Shown in pieces: positions 6,908 through 14,221 of a stretch of 17,339 bases of DNA. How positions within the stretch are numbered: position 1 is the first letter of the stretch; each line of letters begins with the position of its first letter. The DNA comes from Bacteroidales bacterium (GTDB lineage Bacteria; Bacteroidota; Bacteroidia; Bacteroidales; UBA12077): NCBI GenBank assembly GCA_030156305.1, contig JASGMZ010000033.1:1-17339 (forward strand), written 5' to 3'. The translations under genes were made by a program, and so were the position numbers. The notes below the pieces were generated by a model that saw only the letters and a program-made list of their open reading frames with translations, searched no databases and was not told where the DNA came from.

Positions 6908-8746
6908 TCAGTTTTTCAAATCAATAGGACCTTCGTAAACTAATTTAAGCCCCCAATCTTGATTATCTGGAAAATCGGGAAGTCTAATTATTCCAATTTG
7001 ATTTGACATAATTTTACCTTTACCGACGTCTGAAAATGTACCTGTGCGGGGATTAAACCACATTGCACTATATAGACTATTGAGCTTAGCACCTCGTATT
7101 TGTGATCTGGGACAATCCCTTTCAAAGTATGCAAGAAAAATCTCTTTATCCGACGTACGGGCACAATATGCCCATCCTTCATAACTAAGTATATCATAGG
7201 ATTTATTTGGTGAGACTAAATCAGACAATGGTTTCAGTTCTTGAAAACGTCTTCCAACTGAAAACGCGAATGTTCGTAAATGTTTCATTTGAGCTCCTGA
7301 AGACCATTGAAATGCATCCCACATGTGAAGTGGTGCTTCTGGTTCAATATCTGCTCCCCAAATTCCTTCAGCACCGTATACATGTCCGGCAAGTGCGCCT
7401 GAAAGAAAACTTCCATACATGGATGAGCGAACAAAAGCATTATCAAGATCGGTACCTCCTTCTGCTCCATATGCATAACTAACGGAACGTGCGTCCTTGT
7501 ATCCTGCATAATAAGGTTCTCCATTAACTGCAGGTTTTGGATTTTTGTTATAAAAAATATCTGTGAGATACCAATAATTATTGTGTTCACGCATATTACC
7601 GATTTGATGTAATGTAACCCAAGAAGTATCACCCCAGTTAACCAGAGTTGATGGATTGGAATTTGCTGAAAGTAAGTTATTATAAGGTAAAGCACCATAT
7701 TTTTTTTCTCTTTCCTCAATAGCTCGAACGTAATCATCGGGGCTTACCGTTTGGGCAATAATATCTAAATGAACAGGACTTAATACTACATTATTTGCAT
7801 GATAGCGTGAAAAGATATACTGTAAATAGCGTGTATAGGAATCAGGCCAATCATAATATTTATGCCAAGCCATGCTAGCATCACGTCTTGAAGCTTCTAT
7901 AAAGGGAATAAATCCATTTTCATTAAGGTAATCAATTTTTCTATCTAAATATTTAAAATATTCAGGATTAATTTTATCCATGTCAGGAAAATAATCTTCA
8001 AAACCAGGTACTTTCCCTGGAAAGTAGAATGGCCTACCGCCTTCATTGTCCATGTTTTTGGCGCTTCCAGTACCGAATTCAAGCCAGGCAGAACGAATGG
8101 TTGTATGTGCAGAATCATCCATGCTAACATACCAGGGTTTATCATCTGTTTTCCAATTTGGAAATGCAGCAATCACATTTACCCAATTATATCCTTGTTC
8201 TTTTCTATACCGCACATAATCCTTAAATCCTGCTTCTGGTCCAATAGGGCGTTCTTTATTATCGTTATACCAATGAAAACGATCAGTTCCCAATGAATAC
8301 CAAGTATCTCCTATTATAAAAAATGGAGTCCCATCTGGATATTCAAGCGCATGCTTGTTATCGGTGGACCGTATAAAACCACGCCGCAATGGATTTTCTT
8401 CCTTTTCAGCTTCGGTCCACTCTATGGCAGAAAAGGAACCTGACTTGCCACTTAATCCAGCATCTTCAGGGTCTGATCCACTTTTCCATTTCCAAGTTCC
8501 GGGGTGAGTAGCTACAAGTCTTATGCGATATGTTTTTTCTCCATCCCAAAAACCATAAATTCGTTTATTAAAATCAGGCCCTGACAAGTCAATCCATACG
8601 GTAACATCCGTATATGGATTATCGTAATTGTTTTCAGCAATAAACGTAAGTTGTTGCTTTTCCCAGACATGTATTTGGTTTTGTGTTTGCTCCTTGCAAC
8701 TAACAATAAGAATAAATAAGATAAAAAATAATACATTAGATTTCAT
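6908..8746 (-). CDS. Lipoprotein glycoside hydrolase, DUF5060-DUF4038 (GH140 apiosidase-like)
   Basis: A 612-residue lipoprotein whose signal peptide ends in a lipobox LIVSC with lipidated C17, followed by KEQ. Residues about 25-105 form a DUF5060-like beta domain (WEKQQLTF, FWDGEKTYRIR, PGTWKW). Residues about 120-480 are a DUF4038 TIM barrel, opening with LEYPDGTPFFIIGDTWYSLG. The last 100 residues fit the small beta domain that usually closes these proteins (AMWFNPRTG, WGLKLVY). GH140, the characterised branch, removes D-apiose from rhamnogalacturonan-II. E410 in AVNGEPYY is the likely nucleophile position. At the other catalytic strand the protein reads VVLSPVHLD (D328) where I would expect a GGD-like motif, so specificity may differ from apiosidase. 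It should act at the cell surface or in the periplasm. Confidence 0.8.
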   Translation of the reverse strand: MKSNVLFFILFILIVSCKEQTQNQIHVWEKQQLTFIAENNYDNPYTDVTVWIDLSGPDFNKRIYGFWDGEKTYRIRLVATHPGTWKWKSGSDPEDAGLSGKSGSFSAIEWTEAEKEENPLRRGFIRSTDNKHALEYPDGTPFFIIGDTWYSLGTDRFHWYNDNKERPIGPEAGFKDYVRYRKEQGYNWVNVIAAFPNWKTDDKPWYVSMDDSAHTTIRSAWLEFGTGSAKNMDNEGGRPFYFPGKVPGFEDYFPDMDKINPEYFKYLDRKIDYLNENGFIPFIEASRRDASMAWHKYYDWPDSYTRYLQYIFSRYHANNVVLSPVHLDIIAQTVSPDDYVRAIEEREKKYGALPYNNLLSANSNPSTLVNWGDTSWVTLHQIGNMREHNNYWYLTDIFYNKNPKPAVNGEPYYAGYKDARSVSYAYGAEGGTDLDNAFVRSSMYGSFLSGALAGHVYGAEGIWGADIEPEAPLHMWDAFQWSSGAQMKHLRTFAFSVGRRFQELKPLSDLVSPNKSYDILSYEGWAYCARTSDKEIFLAYFERDCPRSQIRGAKLNSLYSAMWFNPRTGTFSDVGKGKIMSNQIGIIRLPDFPDNQDWGLKLVYEGPIDLKN

Positions 8747-8794
8747 ATGATAAAAATTTACGGAATAAAACGGTTAATTTGATTTCAACTGGTA

Positions 8795-8818
8795 TTTTCT
8801 AATCCTTGATATAGAAAA
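8795..8818. repeat. Inverted repeat in the 94-base gap before the glycosidase gene
   Basis: TTTTCTA (8795-8801) and TAGAAAA (8812-8818) are perfect inverted arms, extended inwards by ATC/GAT with a single bulged A. No T-tract follows on either strand, so it does not look like an intrinsic terminator. It lies in the second-largest gap of the operon and could be an operator or an mRNA-processing stem. No convincing Bacteroidota promoter (TTTG, then about 20 bases, then TAnnTTTG) was found on the minus strand here. Confidence 0.4.
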
Positions 8819-8840
8819 TAGATATATGTTATCGGTTCAT

Positions 8841-9719
8841 TTATTTATTGCCGGTAAATGATTCCACCACCTCAATAAGATCAGCTCCTTCCCTATTTTG
8901 CATTCCCTTTTCTTCAGCAATTTTAAAATATGTAGCTGTAGCTTTGGCAATCAATGCATGCATTTTCACTTCATCCACGGTATTTGAAACAATGGAAACA
9001 TCCTTACACATTTGTCCCAGACTTCCCGGCGAAGGTTTATGAAATAAAACACTTTCAAATAGAAGCCTGAAGTAATCACTACCTGCAATTCCACGTGCTG
9101 CTATATCACAAACTATCGAAGGATCGAGGTTAAGTTTTCGTGCCAGTGTAATTACTTCCATTGTTGCTGCATGTGTAGCACCCACCAATAATTGGTTGCA
9201 GTGTTTTACAGCCTGACCTAGTCCGGGTTCATTTCCAACGTGCACAACATTTCCTATTACATTTAAAATCGGTTCCACCTTGTCAATCAAATCAGGAGTT
9301 GCCGCAGCAATTAGCGTAAGTCTTCCTTTGGGTACTCTGTCAGGACCCCCTGTGAACGGACAATCAACGAATCCGATGTTTTGTCTAGCACAATCATAAG
9401 CTACAGATTTCAGATTAATACGATTAATCGTACTCATACAAATAATAACCGAGCCGGGATTTATGCCTTCTAGGATCCCTTTTTCACCTGATATAACTTC
9501 TTTTACCTGTTGGTCATTAAGCACCAATATAATGATTGTTTTGCAATTGTTGGCAACTTCAGCAGGACTAGGTTGATAGCACCCCCCCATGTTTTCAAAA
9601 TTCTTGATCACCTCCGGACGTCTGGCATATCCATAAACCTGGTACCCATTTTTTATAAACTTTTTTGCAACAGGTAATCCTATACGTCCCAGCCCAATAA
9701 TTCCAATAGTATTAGTCAT
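8841..9719 (-). CDS. NAD(P)-dependent beta-hydroxyacid dehydrogenase (HIBADH/GarR-like)
   Basis: A 292-residue member of the 3-hydroxyisobutyrate dehydrogenase/tartronate-semialdehyde reductase family. An N-terminal Rossmann fold has G9-L-G11-R-I-G14 and, after the second strand, YARRPE, whose two arginines suggest NADP+. The second signature is DCPFTGGP (119-126), where most relatives have DAPVSGG, so the usual substrate-contacting Ser is Thr here. The catalytic Lys is K172 in GQAVKHCN, with N175, and the C-terminal helical domain carries the K239-D240 pair. The family interconverts beta-hydroxy acids and the semialdehyde or keto acid. The gene begins one base after the stop of the Cys/His-rich gene, so it probably works with the iron-sulfur pair. 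The substrate is unassigned. Confidence 0.85.
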   Translation of the reverse strand: MTNTIGIIGLGRIGLPVAKKFIKNGYQVYGYARRPEVIKNFENMGGCYQPSPAEVANNCKTIIILVLNDQQVKEVISGEKGILEGINPGSVIICMSTINRINLKSVAYDCARQNIGFVDCPFTGGPDRVPKGRLTLIAAATPDLIDKVEPILNVIGNVVHVGNEPGLGQAVKHCNQLLVGATHAATMEVITLARKLNLDPSIVCDIAARGIAGSDYFRLLFESVLFHKPSPGSLGQMCKDVSIVSNTVDEVKMHALIAKATATYFKIAEEKGMQNREGADLIEVVESFTGNK

Positions 9720-9720
9720 T

Positions 9721-10356
9721 TTATCCTTTTTCTTCTGATAATTCTTTTAATATTTCTACAGCGCGGGTTGTATTCACTATACCGCAAACACAACATTTGA
9801 AAAGGTTTTCAGCTGCTTTTTCAGGTGTCCATTTTCCGGTTTTTATTTTTTTAACCGCATATTCTATAAAGCTCACTGATACCATACCATGTCCACACAT
9901 CGTATTCAATTCTAATATGCCTCTTTTCTCAGGTAATTTGTCTGTTCGTCCCCATATTCCAAGGGATTGATTTACTGTATGCATATTAAGTCCAGCTTTC
10001 CTACAACATTCTCGGGTTTGTTCAAACAGACCAGAAACCACCAATGATAATCCAAGGTCTGCTTCTTTTATCGCTTTAAGAGCATTTATCGCTTTTATTT
10101 CATTATCAAATACTGCTTCCACGACAGCACGATCTTCAATGTTATTTAGCATATTTTCAAGGCTGCCTTGTACATACTCATTACCTTTTCTTGTATCACC
10201 TATTTTTATCGCTCCTAAATCACGGCATATTTCAAGAAATTTTCTGAGTTTTGGAGCAGAGCCAACATGGTTAATATTATTAGATGGCATGTAAGTAAAA
10301 ACAATATCATGTCGTAAACTTTCAGAATTGCCTAGTCTATGTAATGTATGAGTCAT
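9721..10356 (-). CDS. Conserved-looking Cys/His-rich protein of unknown function
   Basis: A 211-residue soluble protein that I do not recognise as a named family. There is no signal peptide or membrane segment. Its notable feature is a set of potential metal or cluster ligands: C117-C118 in RECCRK, C154-G-H156-G-M in NTMCGHGMVS, and C188-C189-V-C191-G in KCCVCGIVNTTR, plus C44. The glycine-rich motif MCGHGMVS looks like an active-site loop. It overlaps the upstream iron-sulfur gene by ATGA and is followed after one base by the dehydrogenase. The overlap suggests that the two make a complex with fixed stoichiometry, perhaps a two-subunit iron-sulfur enzyme acting on the dehydrogenase's substrate. 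That role is inference from context only. Confidence 0.75.
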   Translation of the reverse strand: MTHTLHRLGNSESLRHDIVFTYMPSNNINHVGSAPKLRKFLEICRDLGAIKIGDTRKGNEYVQGSLENMLNNIEDRAVVEAVFDNEIKAINALKAIKEADLGLSLVVSGLFEQTRECCRKAGLNMHTVNQSLGIWGRTDKLPEKRGILELNTMCGHGMVSVSFIEYAVKKIKTGKWTPEKAAENLFKCCVCGIVNTTRAVEILKELSEEKG

Positions 10357-11090
10357 ACTAATTCTCCTTTTTCTTTAAATAACGGTCGCCCAAGTCCAAC
10401 ATTTGTTTTCCCATTTGGAGCGTAGTTTATTCCAAATTCGTCAAGAATATGATTTAGAGGAAACATTTCATCGGAATCTAATTTTGATATAAATCCCAAA
10501 CTGAATACTGTATCAATCTGTTTTGAAACATCTTTCAGGATCTTAATAATTCCTGATATCCGGTTAATTGGAACAGTGAATTCTATAATTGTTGAAAGCA
10601 CTTTTTCACCTAACAGTTCATTTTGAAATTTTCCTGATGTTTGATCCGACATTAATGTAGTCAAAGGGTTGCATGGTTCAAAAACAACACCGTAGGCTGC
10701 TACAGCTTTAGTAACCTTTTCTACGTCAGACATATAAGCACCCAAAATTGGACGTCCCATTTCAATTCCTACCCCTACATAACCATTCCTGAAACGACCT
10801 GTAACATCATTTGTTTTCATTTCCTCTGTACCACGACCTGCGATACCTGATTCTTCCGTAATTGTTAGGGGATCACTCATAATACTTCGAATAGTTCTTG
10901 GCCAGACTAATTCTTGTTGATAGATTGCATCAACCGGGCAATTTGCCTGTCGAAGGCAACTACCACATTCAACACATTCAGTTAGGTCTATCTTCGATAC
11001 TTTTTCGCTTGCATCTGTGTAAATTGCACCTACTGGGCAATATGGATTGCATTTTTCACAACCGATACACAACTCAGAATTAATTAACAT
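10353..11090 (-). CDS. 2x[4Fe-4S] ferredoxin-domain protein with uncharacterised C-terminal domain
   Basis: A 245-residue cytoplasmic protein. Residues 1-60 form a bacterial-type ferredoxin domain. The first cluster motif is C8-x2-C11-x2-C14-x3-C18-P, and the second is C39-x2-C42-x2-C45-x5-C51-P, two residues longer than the usual last spacing. The remaining 185 residues are unfamiliar. They include a glycine-rich stretch at about 82-112 (GIAGRGTEEMKTNDVTGRF, then GVGIEMGRP) and a terminal alpha/beta segment around 160-240, possibly ferredoxin-like. The ATGA overlap with the next gene points to a partner subunit. Such a protein could pass electrons to, or form part of, an oxygen-sensitive enzyme, implying an anaerobic step in the pathway. 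It is not a plain ferredoxin, and no function should be assumed. Confidence 0.8.
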   Translation of the reverse strand: MLINSELCIGCEKCNPYCPVGAIYTDASEKVSKIDLTECVECGSCLRQANCPVDAIYQQELVWPRTIRSIMSDPLTITEESGIAGRGTEEMKTNDVTGRFRNGYVGVGIEMGRPILGAYMSDVEKVTKAVAAYGVVFEPCNPLTTLMSDQTSGKFQNELLGEKVLSTIIEFTVPINRISGIIKILKDVSKQIDTVFSLGFISKLDSDEMFPLNHILDEFGINYAPNGKTNVGLGRPLFKEKGELV

Positions 11091-11194
11091 ATTTAAATCT
11101 TAATCAATTAGATAAAATAAACTGGAATATTTTCAAATCCTGTTGCTATGCTCAAATTAGTAAATAATCAAATAAAATAATTGTACCTTTCATT

Positions 11195-11220
11195 AGAGTA
11201 AAATTCTCCTGAATTACTCT
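11195..11220. repeat. Intercistronic inverted repeat after the RraA-family gene
   Basis: AGAGTAA (11195-11201) pairs with TTACTCT (11214-11220), and TTC/GAA extends the stem inside a small bulge around TCCT. It lies in the 179-base gap between the exported RraA-like gene and the iron-sulfur gene, the largest gap in the run. No T-tract follows on the minus strand. It may be an mRNA-stabilising or processing stem that separates expression of the outer-membrane genes from the catabolic genes. The rest of the gap is A/T-rich with no convincing promoter. Confidence 0.4.
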
Positions 11221-11269
11221 TAAATTTGACTTATTTAATAAAAGAACACAGCAACAGAACATAAATTAA

Positions 11270-12133
11270 TCACTTATTTGGATCCTCAGGAAGACCAAGT
11301 CGTTTGAAAAACTCAGCTGGAGTCTCTTTGATTTCTACTGTAGGATTTGATTCCATACCTAAACTTTCAAAATATGCTCGCCGACCTCTCATATCATCAA
11401 TTAATTCCATATAAGCTATTTGTCCTACTCGAACAGCAACTTTTCGAGGGACTACAACAACTCCATCAGAATCTGCAACCACAACATCGCCAGGATAAAC
11501 AAGAACACCTCCAACAACTACTGGTATCTGAACATCTATCAATTCATTTCTACCAATTCTTTCTCCCCTTCCTCTCTCAAAATAATCCATATAAACTGGA
11601 TTTTTTTGTAAAATGATTTCGTCAATGTCTCTGACACCACCAGCAGTAACTAATCCAACCGCACCTTTTTCTTGCCAATCTAATATATTTTTTGAACCTG
11701 TAGTGCCGGCATCGTTATCATCTTTGTTGTCAATAACTACGACAGAACCATGCTTAATGTGTTTACTAAAGGGTTCGCCAGAAAGTTGACTATACCACAT
11801 ACCACGCCACTTCCTATAAACTTGGTAATTTTCTGGATTTGTAAGATCTGCACCAGGATGCTTTGGTCTGTTTGTAGGACCATATTTTGCAGTAACGGCA
11901 ATACCAGAAAATCTGTGACTCATGTCTTTTACGTCTTTCCACAAAGGTGCTATTTTGGTATCCATAACGCCAACATCCATATAGCCACATGTAACCATAC
12001 CATCCACAACATCTGATACTCTTGCTCCTCTATATAGTTCCAATAATACTTCATCAGAAACATCAGCCTGTCCATAAGATAAATTGAAATTCATCAATGT
12101 TATTATCATTGATAATAATACTACTTTTTTCAT
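11270..12133 (-). CDS. Exported RraA-family (HMG/CHA aldolase-like) protein
   Basis: A 287-residue protein with a type I signal peptide: Lys-Lys, a hydrophobic core at about 4-16, and likely cleavage after SYG at 21, leaving Gln. The mature part matches the RraA/4-hydroxy-4-methyl-2-oxoglutarate aldolase fold, with SDVVDGMVTCGYMD at the start and GAVGLVTAGGVRD near 157-169. R168 and D169 occupy the positions used for substrate and divalent metal binding. These aldolases yield pyruvate and are normally cytoplasmic; related proteins bind RNase E. Export argues against an RNase role. The segment about 84-125 (YGPTNRPKHPGADL through SGEPFSKHIK) is longer than in typical RraA, and the loop before the GAVG motif reads DNDAGTTGSKN. 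It may be an enzyme or binding protein acting on periplasmic glycan products. Confidence 0.8.
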   Translation of the reverse strand: MKKVVLLSMIITLMNFNLSYGQADVSDEVLLELYRGARVSDVVDGMVTCGYMDVGVMDTKIAPLWKDVKDMSHRFSGIAVTAKYGPTNRPKHPGADLTNPENYQVYRKWRGMWYSQLSGEPFSKHIKHGSVVVIDNKDDNDAGTTGSKNILDWQEKGAVGLVTAGGVRDIDEIILQKNPVYMDYFERGRGERIGRNELIDVQIPVVVGGVLVYPGDVVVADSDGVVVVPRKVAVRVGQIAYMELIDDMRGRRAYFESLGMESNPTVEIKETPAEFFKRLGLPEDPNK

Positions 12134-12224
12134 AATTTTTAATTTTTAGAATTTGTGTAAATAAATGAACATCTATGTAAATGAGTACATATAATACACC
12201 AATTTATAAAAATAATAAGCTGAT

Positions 12225-12587
12225 TTATTCTAATACAGTTATTGTAATTAAACTGTCAAGTTTTATTGATGGGTCAATAAATTCAGCCTGTAATCGAATA
12301 TCATAGTTCCCAGCTTTAAAAAAAGTTGCATGTACTATTCGTTCTGTGGATGTCAATTCACTTGAGCCTTTTATTTCGCAACCCCCCCCACTAGGGAAAG
12401 TCCAAAGTCTACTGGTCTCACCTCTAGATCCGTCTCCAAGAGAAACATCCTCATTAACATGTATAGTTAGTGGAGACCACGTAATAAAAATATCTGAGAA
12501 TTCGTTCATTTCTATTTCATCCGGAGAGCAAGAAAACAGAAAGACCAAGATTAGCAAAAGAGATGTTTTATAAATTTTATTTTTCAT
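12225..12587 (-). CDS. Small PKD-like surface lipoprotein
   Basis: A 120-residue lipoprotein with a signal peptide ending in LFSC. C20 is the lipidation site, and SPDEIEMNE behind it is acidic, as in Bacteroidota surface-export signals. The mature part of about 100 residues looks like one immunoglobulin/PKD-type beta domain: ITWSPLTIHVNEDVSL, then SRLWTFPSGG, then FFKAGNYDIRLQAEF. It follows SusD after 26 bases, the place where PULs usually carry a surface glycan-binding protein. Such proteins are normally several hundred residues, so this is a minimal or reduced version. A binding or spacer role is inferred; no ligand residues can be named. Confidence 0.7.
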   Translation of the reverse strand: MKNKIYKTSLLLILVFLFSCSPDEIEMNEFSDIFITWSPLTIHVNEDVSLGDGSRGETSRLWTFPSGGGCEIKGSSELTSTERIVHATFFKAGNYDIRLQAEFIDPSIKLDSLITITVLE

Positions 12588-12613
12588 TTTAATTAATTTT
12601 TTAAATTAAAAAT

Positions 12614-14209
12614 TCAATTGATACTTAATTGTTCATTTGTTAAAAGTTCTTGATGAGGAATCGGGAAGAAATTATCTTCTTGAGGATCGTAGTTTTGATA
12701 AGCTTTTGTAAATTGTACCCTAATTTCGGCATCCGGGTCTTCCAGATCTTCGGGTGTTGCTTCGCGCAGCCAATCAGGGAATGCTCTGTATTTAATTTGT
12801 GATAACTCACCTAAAACTTCCTTGACAATTCCCCAACGTCTTAAATCATTCCAGCGAATCATATGACCTTCCACAAACAACTCAAGAGGCCTTTCCACCC
12901 GCATAATATGTGTAAGTAACTTATCTACATCATATTCTTCTTTATTTAGTTTTAAAACTCCGGAACGTTCTCTTACCATATTAATGTATTTAATGGCCTC
13001 CTCAACATTTCCGGATGTTTTCAAAACTGTTTCTGCATACATTAAATATACATCTGCAAGACGAATTACTCGTTCATTGATTCCAGATCTTCCATCCGAA
13101 CGTTCCTCTGGCCAGGTCCAGTTCTGAAATTTCTTAATGTGTGCTTCCTGCTCCACAATAAAAGGAAAATCGAGCGTAGGCCTCTGATAAAAAATCTGTC
13201 CATCCCCTTTGAAACAAATAGTGGCTAATGCACGAATTGAGTATACCTGGCCTTTGTTTCTTGGATCAGAAGGATCTAATGGGTCTTTTTTACATAATTC
13301 AATGAAATTGTAAGCTGGTTCAATACTTCGGCCACCGCCGGCCTCTTGCGGTGCAATGCTGGCAGCCCTGCTTGTAGATTGTGGCGGATTCGTAGCAATG
13401 GTGAAATTTATTTCAAAAATAGATTCTGAATTATGTTCATGTTCCAAATCAAAATTCCAGCTTATCTCTGGCGTCAGGGAATATAAATCGCTGTCAATTA
13501 TTTTTTTGAATTCATTGCGGGCTTCATCAAATCTTTCTTCATAAAGATACACTTTCCCCAGTTTTGCTGTGGCTGCACCCCACGTTGCACGTCCCAGTTC
13601 TGAAGTGGGCCTCTTCTCTGGAAGATTTTTCTGAGCAAATAATAAATCCTCTATAATCAACTCATATACCTCCTCTCTTGAAGAAAGAGGTTTATAAAAT
13701 TCTTCCGTATTGATTGGAATCGATTTATGAAGAATTATACTACCATTATTATAATTCGTTGCCAGCCAGAAATAAAAAACTCCTCGTAAAAAACGGGCTT
13801 CTGCTTCAATATTTGTTTTAAATGATTCCGGAAAATCAGCTTCCTGAAGATTTTCTAAAACCTGATTTGCGCGAAAAATTCCAGTATATAGTTGATACCA
13901 TTTATCTGTTACATAGCTATTTACATCTGATACATAGTGATTGTGTAATTCAAGTTGGGAGGATCCCCACGGGTTGGGTGTGACAATATCTGATAAAACA
14001 TGGCCATCCGTTGCGGTTCCGCCTCCCATAACATAATTCGCTTGTAAATCCTGGTAAGTTGCCATTAGGCCTTTCGTAAAATCATCTTCACTCTTCCAGA
14101 AAGAATTATCCGTGATTGAATTAGGATTTTGCTCATCAAGAAATTCATCACATGAATGGAATGAAAACCCTACAAATAGAATAATTATAAAAAACTTATA
14201 TATTTTCAT
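12614..14209 (-). CDS. susD: SusD/RagB-family outer-membrane glycan-binding lipoprotein
   Basis: A 531-residue lipoprotein of usual SusD length. The signal peptide ends at a lipobox FHSC with C20, followed by DEFLDE, an acidic surface-export signal. Family hallmarks include the N-terminal segment QNPNSITDNSFW, the tetratricopeptide-like helices (RFLRGVFYFWLATNY, then LGKVYLYEERFDEARNEFKK), and the C-terminal RLADVYLMYAETVLK and FPIPHQELLTN. SusD sits as a lid on the SusC barrel and delivers oligosaccharides to it. It starts 12 bases after the SusC stop, the standard arrangement. The symbol denotes family membership; starch is not implied. Confidence 0.93.
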   Translation of the reverse strand: MKIYKFFIIILFVGFSFHSCDEFLDEQNPNSITDNSFWKSEDDFTKGLMATYQDLQANYVMGGGTATDGHVLSDIVTPNPWGSSQLELHNHYVSDVNSYVTDKWYQLYTGIFRANQVLENLQEADFPESFKTNIEAEARFLRGVFYFWLATNYNNGSIILHKSIPINTEEFYKPLSSREEVYELIIEDLLFAQKNLPEKRPTSELGRATWGAATAKLGKVYLYEERFDEARNEFKKIIDSDLYSLTPEISWNFDLEHEHNSESIFEINFTIATNPPQSTSRAASIAPQEAGGGRSIEPAYNFIELCKKDPLDPSDPRNKGQVYSIRALATICFKGDGQIFYQRPTLDFPFIVEQEAHIKKFQNWTWPEERSDGRSGINERVIRLADVYLMYAETVLKTSGNVEEAIKYINMVRERSGVLKLNKEEYDVDKLLTHIMRVERPLELFVEGHMIRWNDLRRWGIVKEVLGELSQIKYRAFPDWLREATPEDLEDPDAEIRVQFTKAYQNYDPQEDNFFPIPHQELLTNEQLSIN

Positions 14210-14221
14210 AACTTCAAATTT

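Noticed and set aside
11140..11257. Inverted pair CTGTTGCT / AGCAACAG separated by about 100 bases in the gap after the RraA-like gene.
   Set aside because: The arms are short and far apart in A/T-rich DNA, with no neighbouring mobile-element features; probably chance.
12174..12191. Small palindrome TATGTA/TACATA upstream of the RraA-like gene.
   Set aside because: A 6-base arm made almost only of A and T is expected by chance in this sequence, and no promoter elements accompany it.
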